Below, piece by piece: positions 25,166-36,553 of a stretch of DNA of 64,000 nucleotides (its first letter is position 1; every line of letters begins with the position of its first letter). Below the pieces are notes generated by a model. It had not been told where the DNA came from and searched no databases. It saw only the letters and a program-made list of their open reading frames with translations. Origin of the DNA: Theocolax elegans (Eukaryota > Arthropoda > Insecta > Hymenoptera > Cerocephalidae). Where the stretch lies: NCBI GenBank assembly GCA_026168455.1, contig CM047428.1:689501-753500 (forward strand), written 5' to 3'. Position numbers and translations under genes: made by a program.

Positions 25166-25318
25166 GCCTGCGATGGCTCGGTCGGTTAGGGCATCGGTTT
25201 CGTAATCTGAACCGTCACAGGTTCGATTTCTCGACAAAGACATCGTATAGCCTCCGTCGCTGATTAACACCGATTTGGGAGCATACAAAGAGCGACGTTA
25301 GAATAATAATAAAAAAAA
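25166..25318 (+). mobile_element. tRNA-headed SINE, copy 2 (internally deleted)
   Basis: Same head (GCCTGCGATGGCTCGGTCGG, box B AGGTTCGATTTC) and tail (GACATCGTATAGCCTCCGTC, ACCGATTTGG, A-rich end) as copy 1. About 55 bp between box B and the CATCGTATAG block are missing, including the GATTGATACAAGCACC segment. Confidence 0.85.
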
Positions 25319-25735
25319 TTCTCTTGTTTTAACTATTCCCAATTTAATGTGATACTCCTAGTCGATAAGGCAGAGAGAAATGAAAAATTGGAGTAAAGCA
25401 TCTCTTTATTTTTTGAAAACACAGTTTCATTATACATTATTTTAAAGAAAATCTCTTTTTGGTTTCTCTGCTCTCTGGTTGTCTTTTCAAATGAGCCTTT
25501 CTATATATAACTCATTTTATACATACACGTGACGGTACTTTATAATTTTACATACAGACCTTAAAATGTTTGGGCATTAAATATTTATTATATTGATTTA
25601 TTTAATCAGAGTAATATGTACATTGCATACCATATAATAATTATTGGCAATTATCTAGCAGCGTAAGGAATTTTATATTAGCTGGTTCGGGAATACGTCA
25701 CCCAAATTGCAGAGACCTATACCTAGAAAATTCAA

Positions 25736-26100
25736 AAAATTTAAAAACGTAATATGAAAAATCTGAAAATTTGCAGATACTGTACAAAAAATAGAATACC
25801 GTGTCAGTGAAATTTTTACAAAATAATAAATTATTAATTAATTATACGTAAATAAACATTTTTGGTCTGTAACACATATAAGTATAGGTATAAAACAACA
25901 ATAATTCTCAGCTGTCCAAAAATCTCGATGCTTTATCAATAAAAAGATTTGAACAAAATTCAGAGAATATCTTCAAAGGAAACACAAGAACGTTACACAA
26001 CGTTTTCTTTCGATAAATTGAATTTTTTCGTTTATTAAAAAATAAATCATTTCTCTATATTTATTGGGGTTCACTTTCCGTTAAATTGTAAAGAGTCGGT
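25736..26100 (+). repeat. Dispersed repeat family A, copy 2
   Basis: Same order of conserved blocks as 4940-5270: GCAGATACTG, TTTATCAATAAAAA, GATTTGAACAAAATT, TTCAAAGGAAACACAA, TTCGATAAATTGAATT, ATTGGGGTTCACTTTCCG. It carries a small internal expansion relative to copy 1. Non-coding. Confidence 0.75.
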
Positions 26101-26473
26101 AAATGATGCAAAATATCGTAGACCGAGTCTTTTCTCTACATACTTAACCCTAACTTAAAAAATAAAATAACAATTTTTACAATTTATTTTTACAACTGTA
26201 CAATCTAATAAAATATATAGAAATTTAGAGTTGTGTGAAACTGTTATTTGATAACAGGATCAAGTATTGAATATATCAGAATATTTATTTTAAAATGTTG
26301 TATTGCATGTGTAACGCTAACGTTCAATAAAATCGAACCATCATATACCTATAGAACTTGCCGTATATAGTGAAAATTCTGTAGTCGCATTTCTGTCTCT
26401 CGCGTATAATAACACTTCGATATTGTTCAAACTCACTTTTTTTGAGACTCGCTTTTTACTAATAATAATAATG

Positions 26474-26632
26474 TTTATAGCATTTTAATCTCAAAATCCC
26501 AATTTCATTTGAGATGTTATGGTCTTTTTACCTTTCTCGATGCTCTCACTTGCATCGCTCGGGTTCGAACAACCTCGAGTAAGGTAGAAAACCATCTCCC
26601 ACAACAGTGTCATAATATACTATTAACAAAAT
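26474..26632 (+). repeat. Hairpin repeat family B, copy 1
   Basis: Shares CATTTTAATCTCAAAATCCC at the left, and the stem TTTTTACCTTTCTCGATG...CCTCGAGTAAGGTAGAAAA, and ends CAGTGTCATAATATACTATT exactly like 48651-48841. This copy has a ~30-bp internal deletion before the stem. The inverted-repeat architecture suggests a MITE. Confidence 0.75.
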
Positions 26633-26767
26633 ACATTTGTGCAATACTTACATAAGCTAAAAATCTTGTATATTACGTTAAAGGGGATCCCAATTTTTCT
26701 TATACAGTTTTCCTTTCGGTCGATTATTATTTCAAATTTGCGACTGTATATATTAAAATTCAACTAA

Positions 26768-28303
26768 GCGAGTGGACACTTCTTGCTACAGTTAAAAATT
26801 AATCCTTTATTAAGGAAATCTCAATATCCAATTTTTCCCGTATACGAAACGATGAAATAATAAAAGAATAGTGAAGGAAAAAAAAGTAAACCGCGTTATA
26901 CCGTCAAATGTGAAGTCCGGCCAAAATCTGTTTTTCGCCCGAGAAAAAGGAAAGAAAGAAATTACGAGAAGTTCTACATTTTTATCATCTAAAACGCACA
27001 TATCTACCTAAAATTTATACACGTGACCCCTCAGGGTTTTCCGGACCCTCTATATACGTATATATATATATATATATACGAGTACAAAGGACATTCTTTT
27101 TTGCAGAACGCGCGCGCGCGTGTGGGTGTGGGTGTGTGTGTCATGCCTGTACTTATGTGTGTATATAAAAAGGCAATCCGTCGTTTTAAAAATGTAGCTG
27201 GAAACGTTGAAAGAAATTTTGCTTGTATATATACATACATATTTATATAGGTATATGGGGTGCTATTCGCGACATTCCGCATCTTAACTCGTTCGAATGT
27301 GGAACATTTTTAATCCAATATACCTCTGTGTGTGTGTAGTAGTACAATGTACGCGAAAAATTCACATTTTTGTTTCGAGTAATCCTACTGCTATATACGA
27401 AGGTACTTCGAGGAGACAATTTTTTTGCTTTAAATAGAATTTTCTTTCTTATATCCAAAGTTTATATATAAATTCTTTTTCTACCTATGTTCTCCAAAAA
27501 AAAGAAGTAGCCCTTTTTTTAGCCGAATGCGAGTTAGTATCCTCCTTCGTCGCGGGTGTCGATTTAATATATTATATAGTCCTCTATTTCCAGCTACAAA
27601 ACTATTTACGTTTTTTCCTCTTTTTCTTATAAAAGCAAAGATTTAAAATGACGAGTGGTAGGATAGTGGCTACAGGTATAGGAGACTGATTGATGCAGAT
27701 AAGAAATAAGAAGAGAGCGTGTAAATTTGAACTTGATTTAATTGATTATAATAAACGTCTTACTGTACCGAATGCGCCCGCGGACTGATAACGTCGCATG
27801 TACAAAAATCGCGACGAACACCTTCGAAACTCTGGTCCCACGGTAGGATCTAGACGCGAACTCAGCAATTGCCGAAAGAGGCTCGGATTCCTCGCTAGTC
27901 TATGCATTGTCAGCCCGGCGAGTTCCGTTCGTCAAGCAACGAAGCTGCACAGCTATATTTATCGTTTTATTCATTTTACACAAAAAATTAATATATATAT
28001 TCGTTACACAAAATATAATTAATACAAACTACAAGAAAAATAAGCAAGCGTACATTTACTGATTTACTAGAACATTAAATTTAAACAATAATTTTTACTA
28101 CAAATATGATCATACATAACAATTTAAATTGTTCGACCTTTCAAGATTTCGTACACTCACGTCTCCGATCTTGGCGTAACAACTTTTATTGAAATTAACA
28201 ACGTTGCCGATAATTTTCCGTGAATTATCCGTGAAACCCCGAATTCCAAATTTACCGAAAAACTATTTGAAAGAATATTTCGCGTGCCCCGTCAATTTGA
28301 CGT
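26768..28303. repeat. Tandem duplication, first copy (~1.54 kb)
   Basis: The sequence from GAGTGGACACTTCTTGCTAC onward recurs 1536 bp downstream, in direct orientation and immediately adjacent. The copies are near-identical except for homopolymer and microsatellite length changes and two large indels. This copy contains a 218-bp segment (27910-28127) that the second copy lacks. Short frames in it are duplicated with it and give no independent evidence of coding. GC-richer parts lie at 27775-27950. Confidence 0.9.
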
Positions 28304-29788
28304 GCGAGTGGACACTTCTTGCTACAGTTAAAAATTAATCCTTTATTAAGGAAATCTCAATATCCAATTTTTCCCGTATACGAAACGATGAAATAATAAA
28401 AGAATAGTGAAGGAAAAAAAAGTAAACCGCGTTATACCGTCAAATGTGAAGTCCGGCCAAAATCTGTTTTTCGCCCGAGAAAAAGGAAAGAAAGAAATTA
28501 CGAGAAGTTCTACATTTTTATCATCTAAAACGCACATATCTACCTAAAATTTATACACGTGACCCCTCAGGGTTTTCCGGACCCTCTATATACGTATATA
28601 TATATATATACGAGTACAAAGGACATTCTTTTTGCAGAACGTGCGCGCGCGTGTGGGTGTGGGTGTGTGTGTCATGCCTGTACTTATGTGTGTATATAAA
28701 AAGGCAATCCGTCGTTTTAAAATGTAGCTGGAAACGTTGAAAGAAATTTTGCTTGTATATACATACATATTTATATAGGTATATGGGGTGCTATTCGCGA
28801 CATTCCGCATCTTAACTCGTTCGAATGTGGAACATTTTTAATCCAATATACCTCTGTGTGTGTGTAGTAGTACAATGTACGCGAAAAATTCACATTTTTG
28901 TTTCGAGTAATCCTACTGCTATATACGAAGGTACTTCGAGGAGACAATTTTTTTGCTTTAAATAGAATTTTCTTTCTTATATCCAAAGTTTATATATAAT
29001 TCTTTTTCTACCTATGTTCTCCAAAAAAAAGAAGTAGCCCTTTTTTTAGCGAATGCGAGTAGTATCCTCCTTCGTCGCGGGTGTCGATTTAATATTATAT
29101 AGTCCTCTATTTCCAGCTACAAAACTATTTTGTTATAGAAAGGATTCTCCGTTCGGAGCTTTCCCTCGCTATAATGATTTTTTTTGGAAGGACCCGTGTG
29201 TCCTCGATCGACCTCCTTGGTGATGGGCAGGGAGCCACCAGATCAGCGTAGACGAGCTGTTAAAGAATTTTCGAATAGGCGCGGGAACCCCTGCGGATCC
29301 TTACGTTTTTTCCTCTTTTTCTTATAAAAGCAAAGATTTAAAATGACGAGTGGTAGGATAGTGGCTACAGGTATAGGAGACTGATTGATGCAGATAAGAA
29401 ATAAGAAGAGAGCGTGTAAATTTGAACTTGATTTAATTGATTATAATAAACGTCTTACTGTACCGAATGCGCCCGCGGACTGATAACGTCGCATGTACAA
29501 AAATCGCGACGAACACCTTCGAAACTCTGGTCCCACGGTAGGATCTAGACGCGAACTCAGCAATTGCCGAAAGAGGCTCGGATTCCTCGCTAGTCTATGC
29601 ATTGATTGTTCGACCTTTCAAGATTTCGTACACTCACGTCTCCGATCTTGGCGTAACAACTTTTATTGAAATTAACAACGTTGCCGATAATTTTCCGTGA
29701 ATTATCCGTGAAACCCCGAAATCCAAATTTACCGAAAAACTATTTGAAAGAATATTTCGCGTGCCCCGTCAATTTGACGTGCAAGTGG
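28304..29788. repeat. Tandem duplication, second copy (~1.49 kb)
   Basis: Direct repeat of 26768-28303. It lacks the 218-bp block, carries 172 extra bp at 29131-29302, and ends at GCAAGTGG, after which the sequence becomes unique. The junction word GC[G/A]AGTGG occurs at the start, middle and end of the pair, as expected from a tandem duplication through short homology. Confidence 0.9.
29131..29302. other. 172-bp insertion private to duplication copy 2
   Basis: It interrupts sequence that is continuous in copy 1 (AAACTATTT then ACGTTTTTTCC). It starts TGTTATAGAAAGGATTC and ends CTGCGGATCCTT. It is more GC-rich than its surroundings. The two ends share only a weak inverted AAGGAT match. It may be an insertion in copy 2 or a deletion in copy 1. 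Confidence 0.7.
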
Positions 29789-30372
29789 ATAATTTGCGGT
29801 AAATTATTCCATAATTTTAAGGGGTTGGGACACTCAATACTTATACCGACCGAGTCAATAGAGATGAAAAAATTATTCTGATTAAACAAATTGAGGAAAT
29901 TGTATATATAAATCACTGTGATGAATTTTCTTTAGTTTTTCTCTCCAATGTACAATTATTATTATGTTTTTCTTATAAACTTGTACTTAAGTAGGAATTA
30001 ATTAATATACGAAATTTGTAATTGTTATCAAAACATTAAGATGATGATATTATTTATTGCGTATATATTAAATTATTATGTTAATATTATTATATATTTA
30101 CGTATTATTATGTATCAACGTAAAAAAATTTAACCTTATATCTATTAAATTTAAATAAGCTTCAAGTCTGAGTAAACCTCATATTATGAGGTTGCCCAAC
30201 GAGACACGGGACAGAGCCAAACTTGTCAAAATGTTTAAAACTTGTCTATAGTTCAGTTAAAGTTAAACGATTGTTTTTATAAGTTTAAAATACTACAGAT
30301 AATAATACTACAGAAATTTTTTAAATTAAAAAAAAAAAATAAATGGAATTATTTCTTCGAAGACTCGCTCTC

Positions 30373-30412
<40 letters not shown>

Positions 30413-30826
30413 CATCTCTTTCTCTCTTTCCCTCTCTGAGCTATTTATAATCTATTATTTCTATCTTTATATTAAATTTACGTTATAAAGAACAATTGAA
30501 ACACCCAACGTATAATTTATAACCTAAATTAAACATAAATAGACTGAAACATGAACATTTTAAAATTATTTATCAATTTGTTGAGATCCACGCATTGCTT
30601 TTGAATTTAAATATAAGTATATCTGGCTTTCAAAAAATTCATGGTTTAAAGTCCACAATCAACAATGCGAAATATAAGTGATTTATTAAAACACGAAAAA
30701 TGTGTCTAATGTACGTATAAACGTCCAAGAAAATTGTTCAATCGAAAAAGAAATAGTAATTATGAAAATAAAAAACGATCAATTTATATTACACTACATC
30801 ATATATAAAGTTATATATATATATAT
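29789..30826. other. Non-coding AT-rich interval with CT tract
   Basis: No gene seen. A long (CT)n run lies at 30367-30408, and a (TA)n run at 30811-30826 abuts the foldback element. Confidence 0.6.
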
Positions 30827-31810
30827 GGGGTATTCCACGTGAAGTGGTCCGATCAAAATTTTAAAATGCACCAAATTTTGGGTACACATTGCAAATGTTT
30901 TTCAGAATACAAAAAAAAATTTTTAGGTACTGGAATCTATTTGCTCAAAAGCTATTCTAACTTCAAAAAGTGAATTTTTTCTACTTTTTTTCAACACCAG
31001 CTGGGTTTACCGCTATATAACTCAAAATCTATCAACTTTTACTATAGAACATTATATGTAACATTCGTTGCTAATTATATCTAGAATTTATCCTTCTAGG
31101 GTTAGAATTTCTAATCTCAAGGTCAATGTTACATAAACAACATGTCAATATTCAACTTGAAAAAAATGTAAGTGCGCCACAAGTGATTTTTTTATCCAAA
31201 AGTCTAAAAGAAAGCTTGGAGCAATACCTTTCAAACGGTCTTTAGCATTTTTATGGCCTTCAATTCTGTAAAATGTTATGATAATTTAAAAAAACTCGAA
31301 ATTTTTTAAAAAATTTAAATGGGAATTACCATGTTAATTTTTGTGAATTTTATGTCTTTCTTTAAATTATCATAACTTTTTACAGAATTGAAGGCCCCAA
31401 AAATGCTACAGACCATTTGAAAGGTATTGCTTCAAGCTTATTTTCGACTTTTGGATAAAAAAAATCAATTGTGGCGCACTTACACTATTTTTAAGTTGAA
31501 TATTGACATGTAGTTTATGTAACATTGAAATTCTAACCCAGAAGGATAAATTCTAGACATAGTTAGCAACGAATGTTACATATAATGTTTTATAGTAAAA
31601 GTTGATAGATTTTGAGTTATATAGCGGTATACCCAGCTGGTGTTAAAAAAAACTAGAAAAAATTCACTTTTTGAGGTTAGAATAACTTTTGAGCAAATCG
31701 ATTCCAGTACCTAAAAATTTTTTTTTGTATTCTGAAAAACATTTGCAATGTGTACCCAAATTTTGGTGCATTTTAAAATTTTGATCGGACCACTTCACGT
31801 GGAATACTCC
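30827..31810. mobile_element. Long foldback (palindromic) element, copy 1
   Basis: The element begins GGGGTATTCCACGTGAAGTG and ends with its inverted form CACTTCACGTGGAATACTCC. The arms are about 460 bp each and match almost throughout in inverted orientation (for example CAACACCAGCTGGGTTTACC against GGTATACCCAGCTGGTGTT). A short asymmetric centre lies near 31310-31360 (ATGGGAATTACCATG). Both ends sit directly in TATATA repeats, suggesting TA-rich target preference. No coding frame is present. It is a non-autonomous foldback or MITE. Confidence 0.9.
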
Positions 31811-31998
31811 ATATATATATATATATATATTTGTAAATTATATACATTGAACAGCCATCAAATATCCGCATTAAATTTGAAGGACTATTTGTAAAGTACA
31901 ACGGGTGTATTTACGTGCATCACGAGATAATTTATTCAAACTCAAGTAACACGAACAATATAAATAAATACTCGTTGTGCAACATCTTAATGAAATAT

Positions 31999-32041
<43 letters not shown>

Positions 32042-34323
32042 ACAGAGGAAAGCTCGGGAGCTTTTAGCAATAAGCAGCTTTAAAGAATGTATACGTGTAT
32101 AGTATATACACACACACACACAGACATACACCCTGTTGTACGACTCTATTGTTTTTCTACATAATTATTTCAGATTCACTGACCTCTCGTAATTAATTTA
32201 GCCTTTTGTAAATAATACGCGAACTCGAGACACGACCGATCCTCTCTATCATCATCATCATCATCATAATTTATTATAATAATATTATGACGCAAGTATA
32301 TATAACCACTCGACGCTAATTTCATCGAAATTTTGTGTATTATTTACTCGAGATTCCTAATTGAAACTTAATGAGTAGAGAGAGAGAGTTGGGTATATAC
32401 ACTGAGAAAAAAGATCCTTTGTGACAAAGGCCCTGCGCATTTGAATGTCAATTACGCCACAGCAGTTGCGGCAAATCTCCCAATACTTACAGTTAATGCG
32501 TAAGCCTTAAGCAAACCTTTAATGTTAGTTTTATAATAAATCATTTATATACTTCGTTTTAAGCTTAAAAATAATAGTTAAAGTTATATAATTTTAAATA
32601 ATTATATTTAAACTTTTAAACTTCAAAATTTTGAATTAAAGTAGAACAAATGCATTATATAAAGAATTTGTAATCAAAATTGCAAACATTTTGAGGTTAA
32701 GTGAACAATGATTTGCAATTTTTTGTTAACCGTGTTAAATCTATAATCTGTGTTAAATGTATTAATATCGTGTTTCTTAGACAATGACATTAATTCAGTT
32801 GAATGTTTGCATGATCTAATGTTTAATTACCCGTTTAATGCAATAAATGTTATTGGAAGTGCTGGTGTGCGAATGAAAGTAAAGCAAAGTTGAAAGACCA
32901 CAACGAATTCGTGTTTTTCACCGGGTATCAAGATTTCTCGACATCGCGTCGCCTTTATGGTAAATATATATAATCCTATACGCAAATTTTAATTAACCCG
33001 TTGATTTTTATTTTTTTTTTCATTTGTGAAAAAATGTGTTTTTGATTGCTTCGGATTTTTATAAGTATATTATGTTAATTCGTATTGGTATATATATAAG
33101 TATTGATGAAAATAATTATTATTTCAAGAGATAAGAAGATGACTTGCGTACTTTTCTGAACAAATTACAGGAATCTGCACATTTCAATCCAAAAATTATA
33201 TCTAAAATATCGAATTAAAAATGTTCAAATTCATATCAGATAGCTTGAAACGTAAAAAAGGGTTTGACATTTTGATTTTTTTAAGAAAAAATAATTTTTT
33301 TTATAATAATTGAGCAAACAGCTTTTCTTGTCAAAAAAGGTATATACTTTTATCCCAAACGTCGTAATAAACATTATCGATATAAATATCTGGAAAAATT
33401 CGGGTATATATTATTAAAAACATGCACGAGGGCTTGACGTTCAGTGTTTTTAAAAAAATGTATTCGTTTTTTTATAAAATAAAAGTAAAATATCACCAAT
33501 TTCTGAGTCCGACATCTCTTTAACGGTATATGTAACTATTGTAAGGTATATATGTTATCAATATATTTTTAAGTAAAATTATTAATGAAGTTTTGTACCT
33601 AAAGATGGAAATGCAAATGTCTCTGATACTTGCGTGCTTTTATATTGTTACATTGACTCGTTATTACTCTATATTCTAAAATGAAAAAATTGATGCTACT
33701 ATGTGTAAATTGACTATTTTACATTTTTTAAAGGATAAAATACAAGTATTACATTTTTGAACCGTGGAATTTTCACATTTTTTATTTTCTCAAAAGTGTA
33801 ATAATGTCGATTGAAAAGTGCAAATCTTACTCTTATTGAAAGTGCAATTCACACATTTTACATTTTTCAAATGTGTAATTTTCACATTTAACAGTTATAA
33901 AAAATGTAAAGTTATCGATTTACACAATTTACTATGAATTTTTAAACTTCTGATGGATTTTGAATGTAAAGCAATCGTTAATTATTTCCAAATATATATA
34001 AACATTCACGAGTGTAAAATAATATAATAACCCATATTTTCTCCATTTCCAAATACGAAATGTATCGTAACGTTTAAATTCGATTACGTTTTACATTTGT
34101 CGACGAAACGTATTATAGTATTTAGAAGGTAAATACCTTCTTTTTTATTTTTTTTTTATTTTCGTCGATTTGCAAACCCGCTTCGTATATACAATTTGAA
34201 TAAACTTTGCCGCTATAAAATACGCGAAACATATTTGGTACGTGCGCGATATATACATCACACACATTTTTGGTTTACAAATTTGTACACCGATTTTTTG
34301 AACAACCGGTCTCTTTCAAAAAT

Positions 34324-34324
<1 letters not shown>

Positions 34325-34387
<63 letters not shown>
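34325..34387. repeat. Long GA microsatellite
   Basis: About 60 bp of (GA)n, homopurine on the plus strand. It produces spurious poly(Arg-Glu) frames. Confidence 0.95.
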
Positions 34388-34388
<1 letters not shown>

Positions 34389-34588
34389 TATTAAAAAATG
34401 TATTCGCAAATCCGGAACTTTTACCAGTAAACCCGAGCTTTTAAAATCCTCTAAAAAATGTTTATTAAATAATTCAATTTGAATTCTCTTTTTTTTACCA
34501 CTTGTCGGTATACACATACATATATACGATGCGCGTTGCGTGGATTAATAAAACGTGCGATTCGACGATGAATAATTATTCGAAAAAA

Positions 34589-34589
<1 letters not shown>

Positions 34590-34637
<48 letters not shown>
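34590..34637. repeat. GA microsatellite
   Basis: About 48 bp of (GA)n, only 200 bp from the preceding GA tract and in the same orientation. Confidence 0.95.
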
Positions 34638-34639
<2 letters not shown>

Positions 34640-35203
34640 AAAAAGGAAAACGATGTAATCTATCTTAATTTACGATTTGATTCCGAAGCTTAATCGACTC
34701 GGTGAAAAAATTCCAATCTAGAATAGGGACGGACAATTTCTTCTTTTTTTTTAGTTTTTCTTTTAGGCAATCAATTAGATGAATTTTAGTTGAACCGAAA
34801 GAAGAGGATACGAAAAAAAACGCGGAAACCCGGATACACTCGGTGAAAAATAAAAAGAATGGAAAAGAAAAGGAGAGGAAGAAACGAATGGAAGAGAGAC
34901 GGTTTAACTAGGAGAGGATTTACCGTTTCCCCATTCCTCACCGATTGTATATAAGCTCTTTCCTTTCCTTTCCTTTCCTTTCCTTCTTATTATTCTTTCT
35001 GTGTTTTCTCGTTTTCTTTGTTTTTTCTTTTTACTTTCCTCTTCTTACGTTTCGATCATCGAATTTCAACGATGAAATCTATATGGTTAAAAAAAACACA
35101 CAAATTTTCGGTGTATGTGTGGATACGCGATTGAAATATGCATATGTAACGTTTGGTGTGCGTTCTACGTATTTTATTAAAATTTGAGTCTCTCTTAGCA
35201 TTG

Positions 35204-35244
<41 letters not shown>
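35204..35244. repeat. TA microsatellite
   Basis: About 40 bp of (TA)n. Confidence 0.95.
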
Positions 35245-35247
<3 letters not shown>

Positions 35248-36154
35248 ATACTAGCAGATCTGAGCAGATCCTTCTGGGAAATCGATCGATCCGGAATAGA
35301 AGTATGTGAATGTTTGACCAATATAAAATGCGTATTGCAGGTTTCCACGTAAAATTGTAAAATCACCGATCGAAAATGAAATTAATATTGGAAGTTTAAA
35401 TTTGTATGTTTGTATAACTCAAACGATTTAAAAGTTAGGTTTGATCGAAAAAAAGTTACGAATAATATATCATTTCGACAAGGGTAATAATTGATTAAAA
35501 AACATAAGATATATACCTGCAATTATTAATAAAGAATGAATAAAGATTATTTATTCAGATTAATTTTATTAAAGATAATATTTTAAAATTAAAGATAAAT
35601 TATTAAAAATATTTTATTGCGTATTGTTTACACCAATGAAACGTGTGAAACTATAAAGCTCGTACGTGATACGCGATATTCCGAATATCTCGAAAACGCG
35701 TTAATATTTTACATTGAAATTTAGTCACACTGTTGGATTAATTATTGAAACTCGAAGAGCAATCAGTATTTTTTTTCATTATACATACACCGTTGTATAT
35801 CAATCACTTCAGTGAGTTTGACGCATTGATATTTTAGAGAACGATTTTTAACCTGTATCTACACATTTGAAAATTTAAATATGTTATTTATAGCGTTTGA
35901 ATCGTTTGAGCCGCGTGTAAACCAATCAAAGTTTAAATAGAAGCAATTGCTCGATCTAATCTATGTTTAAATGCTAAAGGGGTAATTATAAGTTTATTAC
36001 GACTTGGGTTTGAAAGACTATTTTACCCTAGGTTTCCTTAGATACTTGGTATAATTACATTTTTCTGTTTTCGATCAATCCATGCTCTGAATTTTTTTTA
36101 TCGTTATAGTATATACGCATTTTTCTTATCGTTATTTTTTGCAAAGTCACTTAA

Positions 36155-36553
36155 GGGGAGGCTAAATCAAAAATTACAAATTTGGCTTTATTTATAACTA
36201 TTGTAAAATCGATTAAGGTAAAAAATGAACAGTAGAGCGCCATAGAAATCGATTCAATGTACTTTTTCCCTTTAGGATTAAGCTGATTAAGTAAATAGTT
36301 TTTCCAAAAACTTTGAAATACGAAGAAGGCTTATTTACGCGCTCAAACCTAACCTCAAAATGTCTGTAGTTTAGAAATTACCAAATAACTTTAGATTACA
36401 ATAATAATTATTTAAATAAATAGAAGAGCGCCATAGCTATCAATATTATTTATCAATTTGTCCGAAACAAAAGTTAATTAGTTTTGCCATTTTTATAAAA
36501 ACTTTGAAATACGAAGACGTCGGATAACTAAAAAAGGGGGCTTTAGCCTCCCC
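36155..36553. mobile_element. TIR element (MITE-like) with internal direct duplication
   Basis: Terminal GGGGAGGCTAAA at 36155-36166 is matched by inverted TTTAGCCTCCCC at 36542-36553. Inside, AGAGCGCCATAG and AAAAACTTTGAAATACGAAGA each occur twice at the same spacing of about 191 bp. The body is therefore two diverged direct copies of one module between the TIRs. No coding frame. The left flank reads TTAA, the right does not clearly repeat it. Confidence 0.7.

Larger units (their letters stand above)
31811..36154. other. Gene-poor interval with many microsatellites
   Basis: No supportable coding region. It contains (GT)n at 32005-32039, (AC)n near 32108-32122, (CAT)n near 32250-32267, GA tracts at 34325-34387 and 34590-34637, a TTTCC repeat near 34959-34984, and (TA)n at 35204-35244. 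Short CACATTT/AAATGTG dyads cluster at 33720-33910. Confidence 0.6.

Noticed and set aside
26810..28986. Identical short minus-strand frames in two places (63 and 71 codons) that look conserved
   Set aside because: The conservation is explained by the 1.5-kb tandem duplication and gives no evidence of selection on protein.
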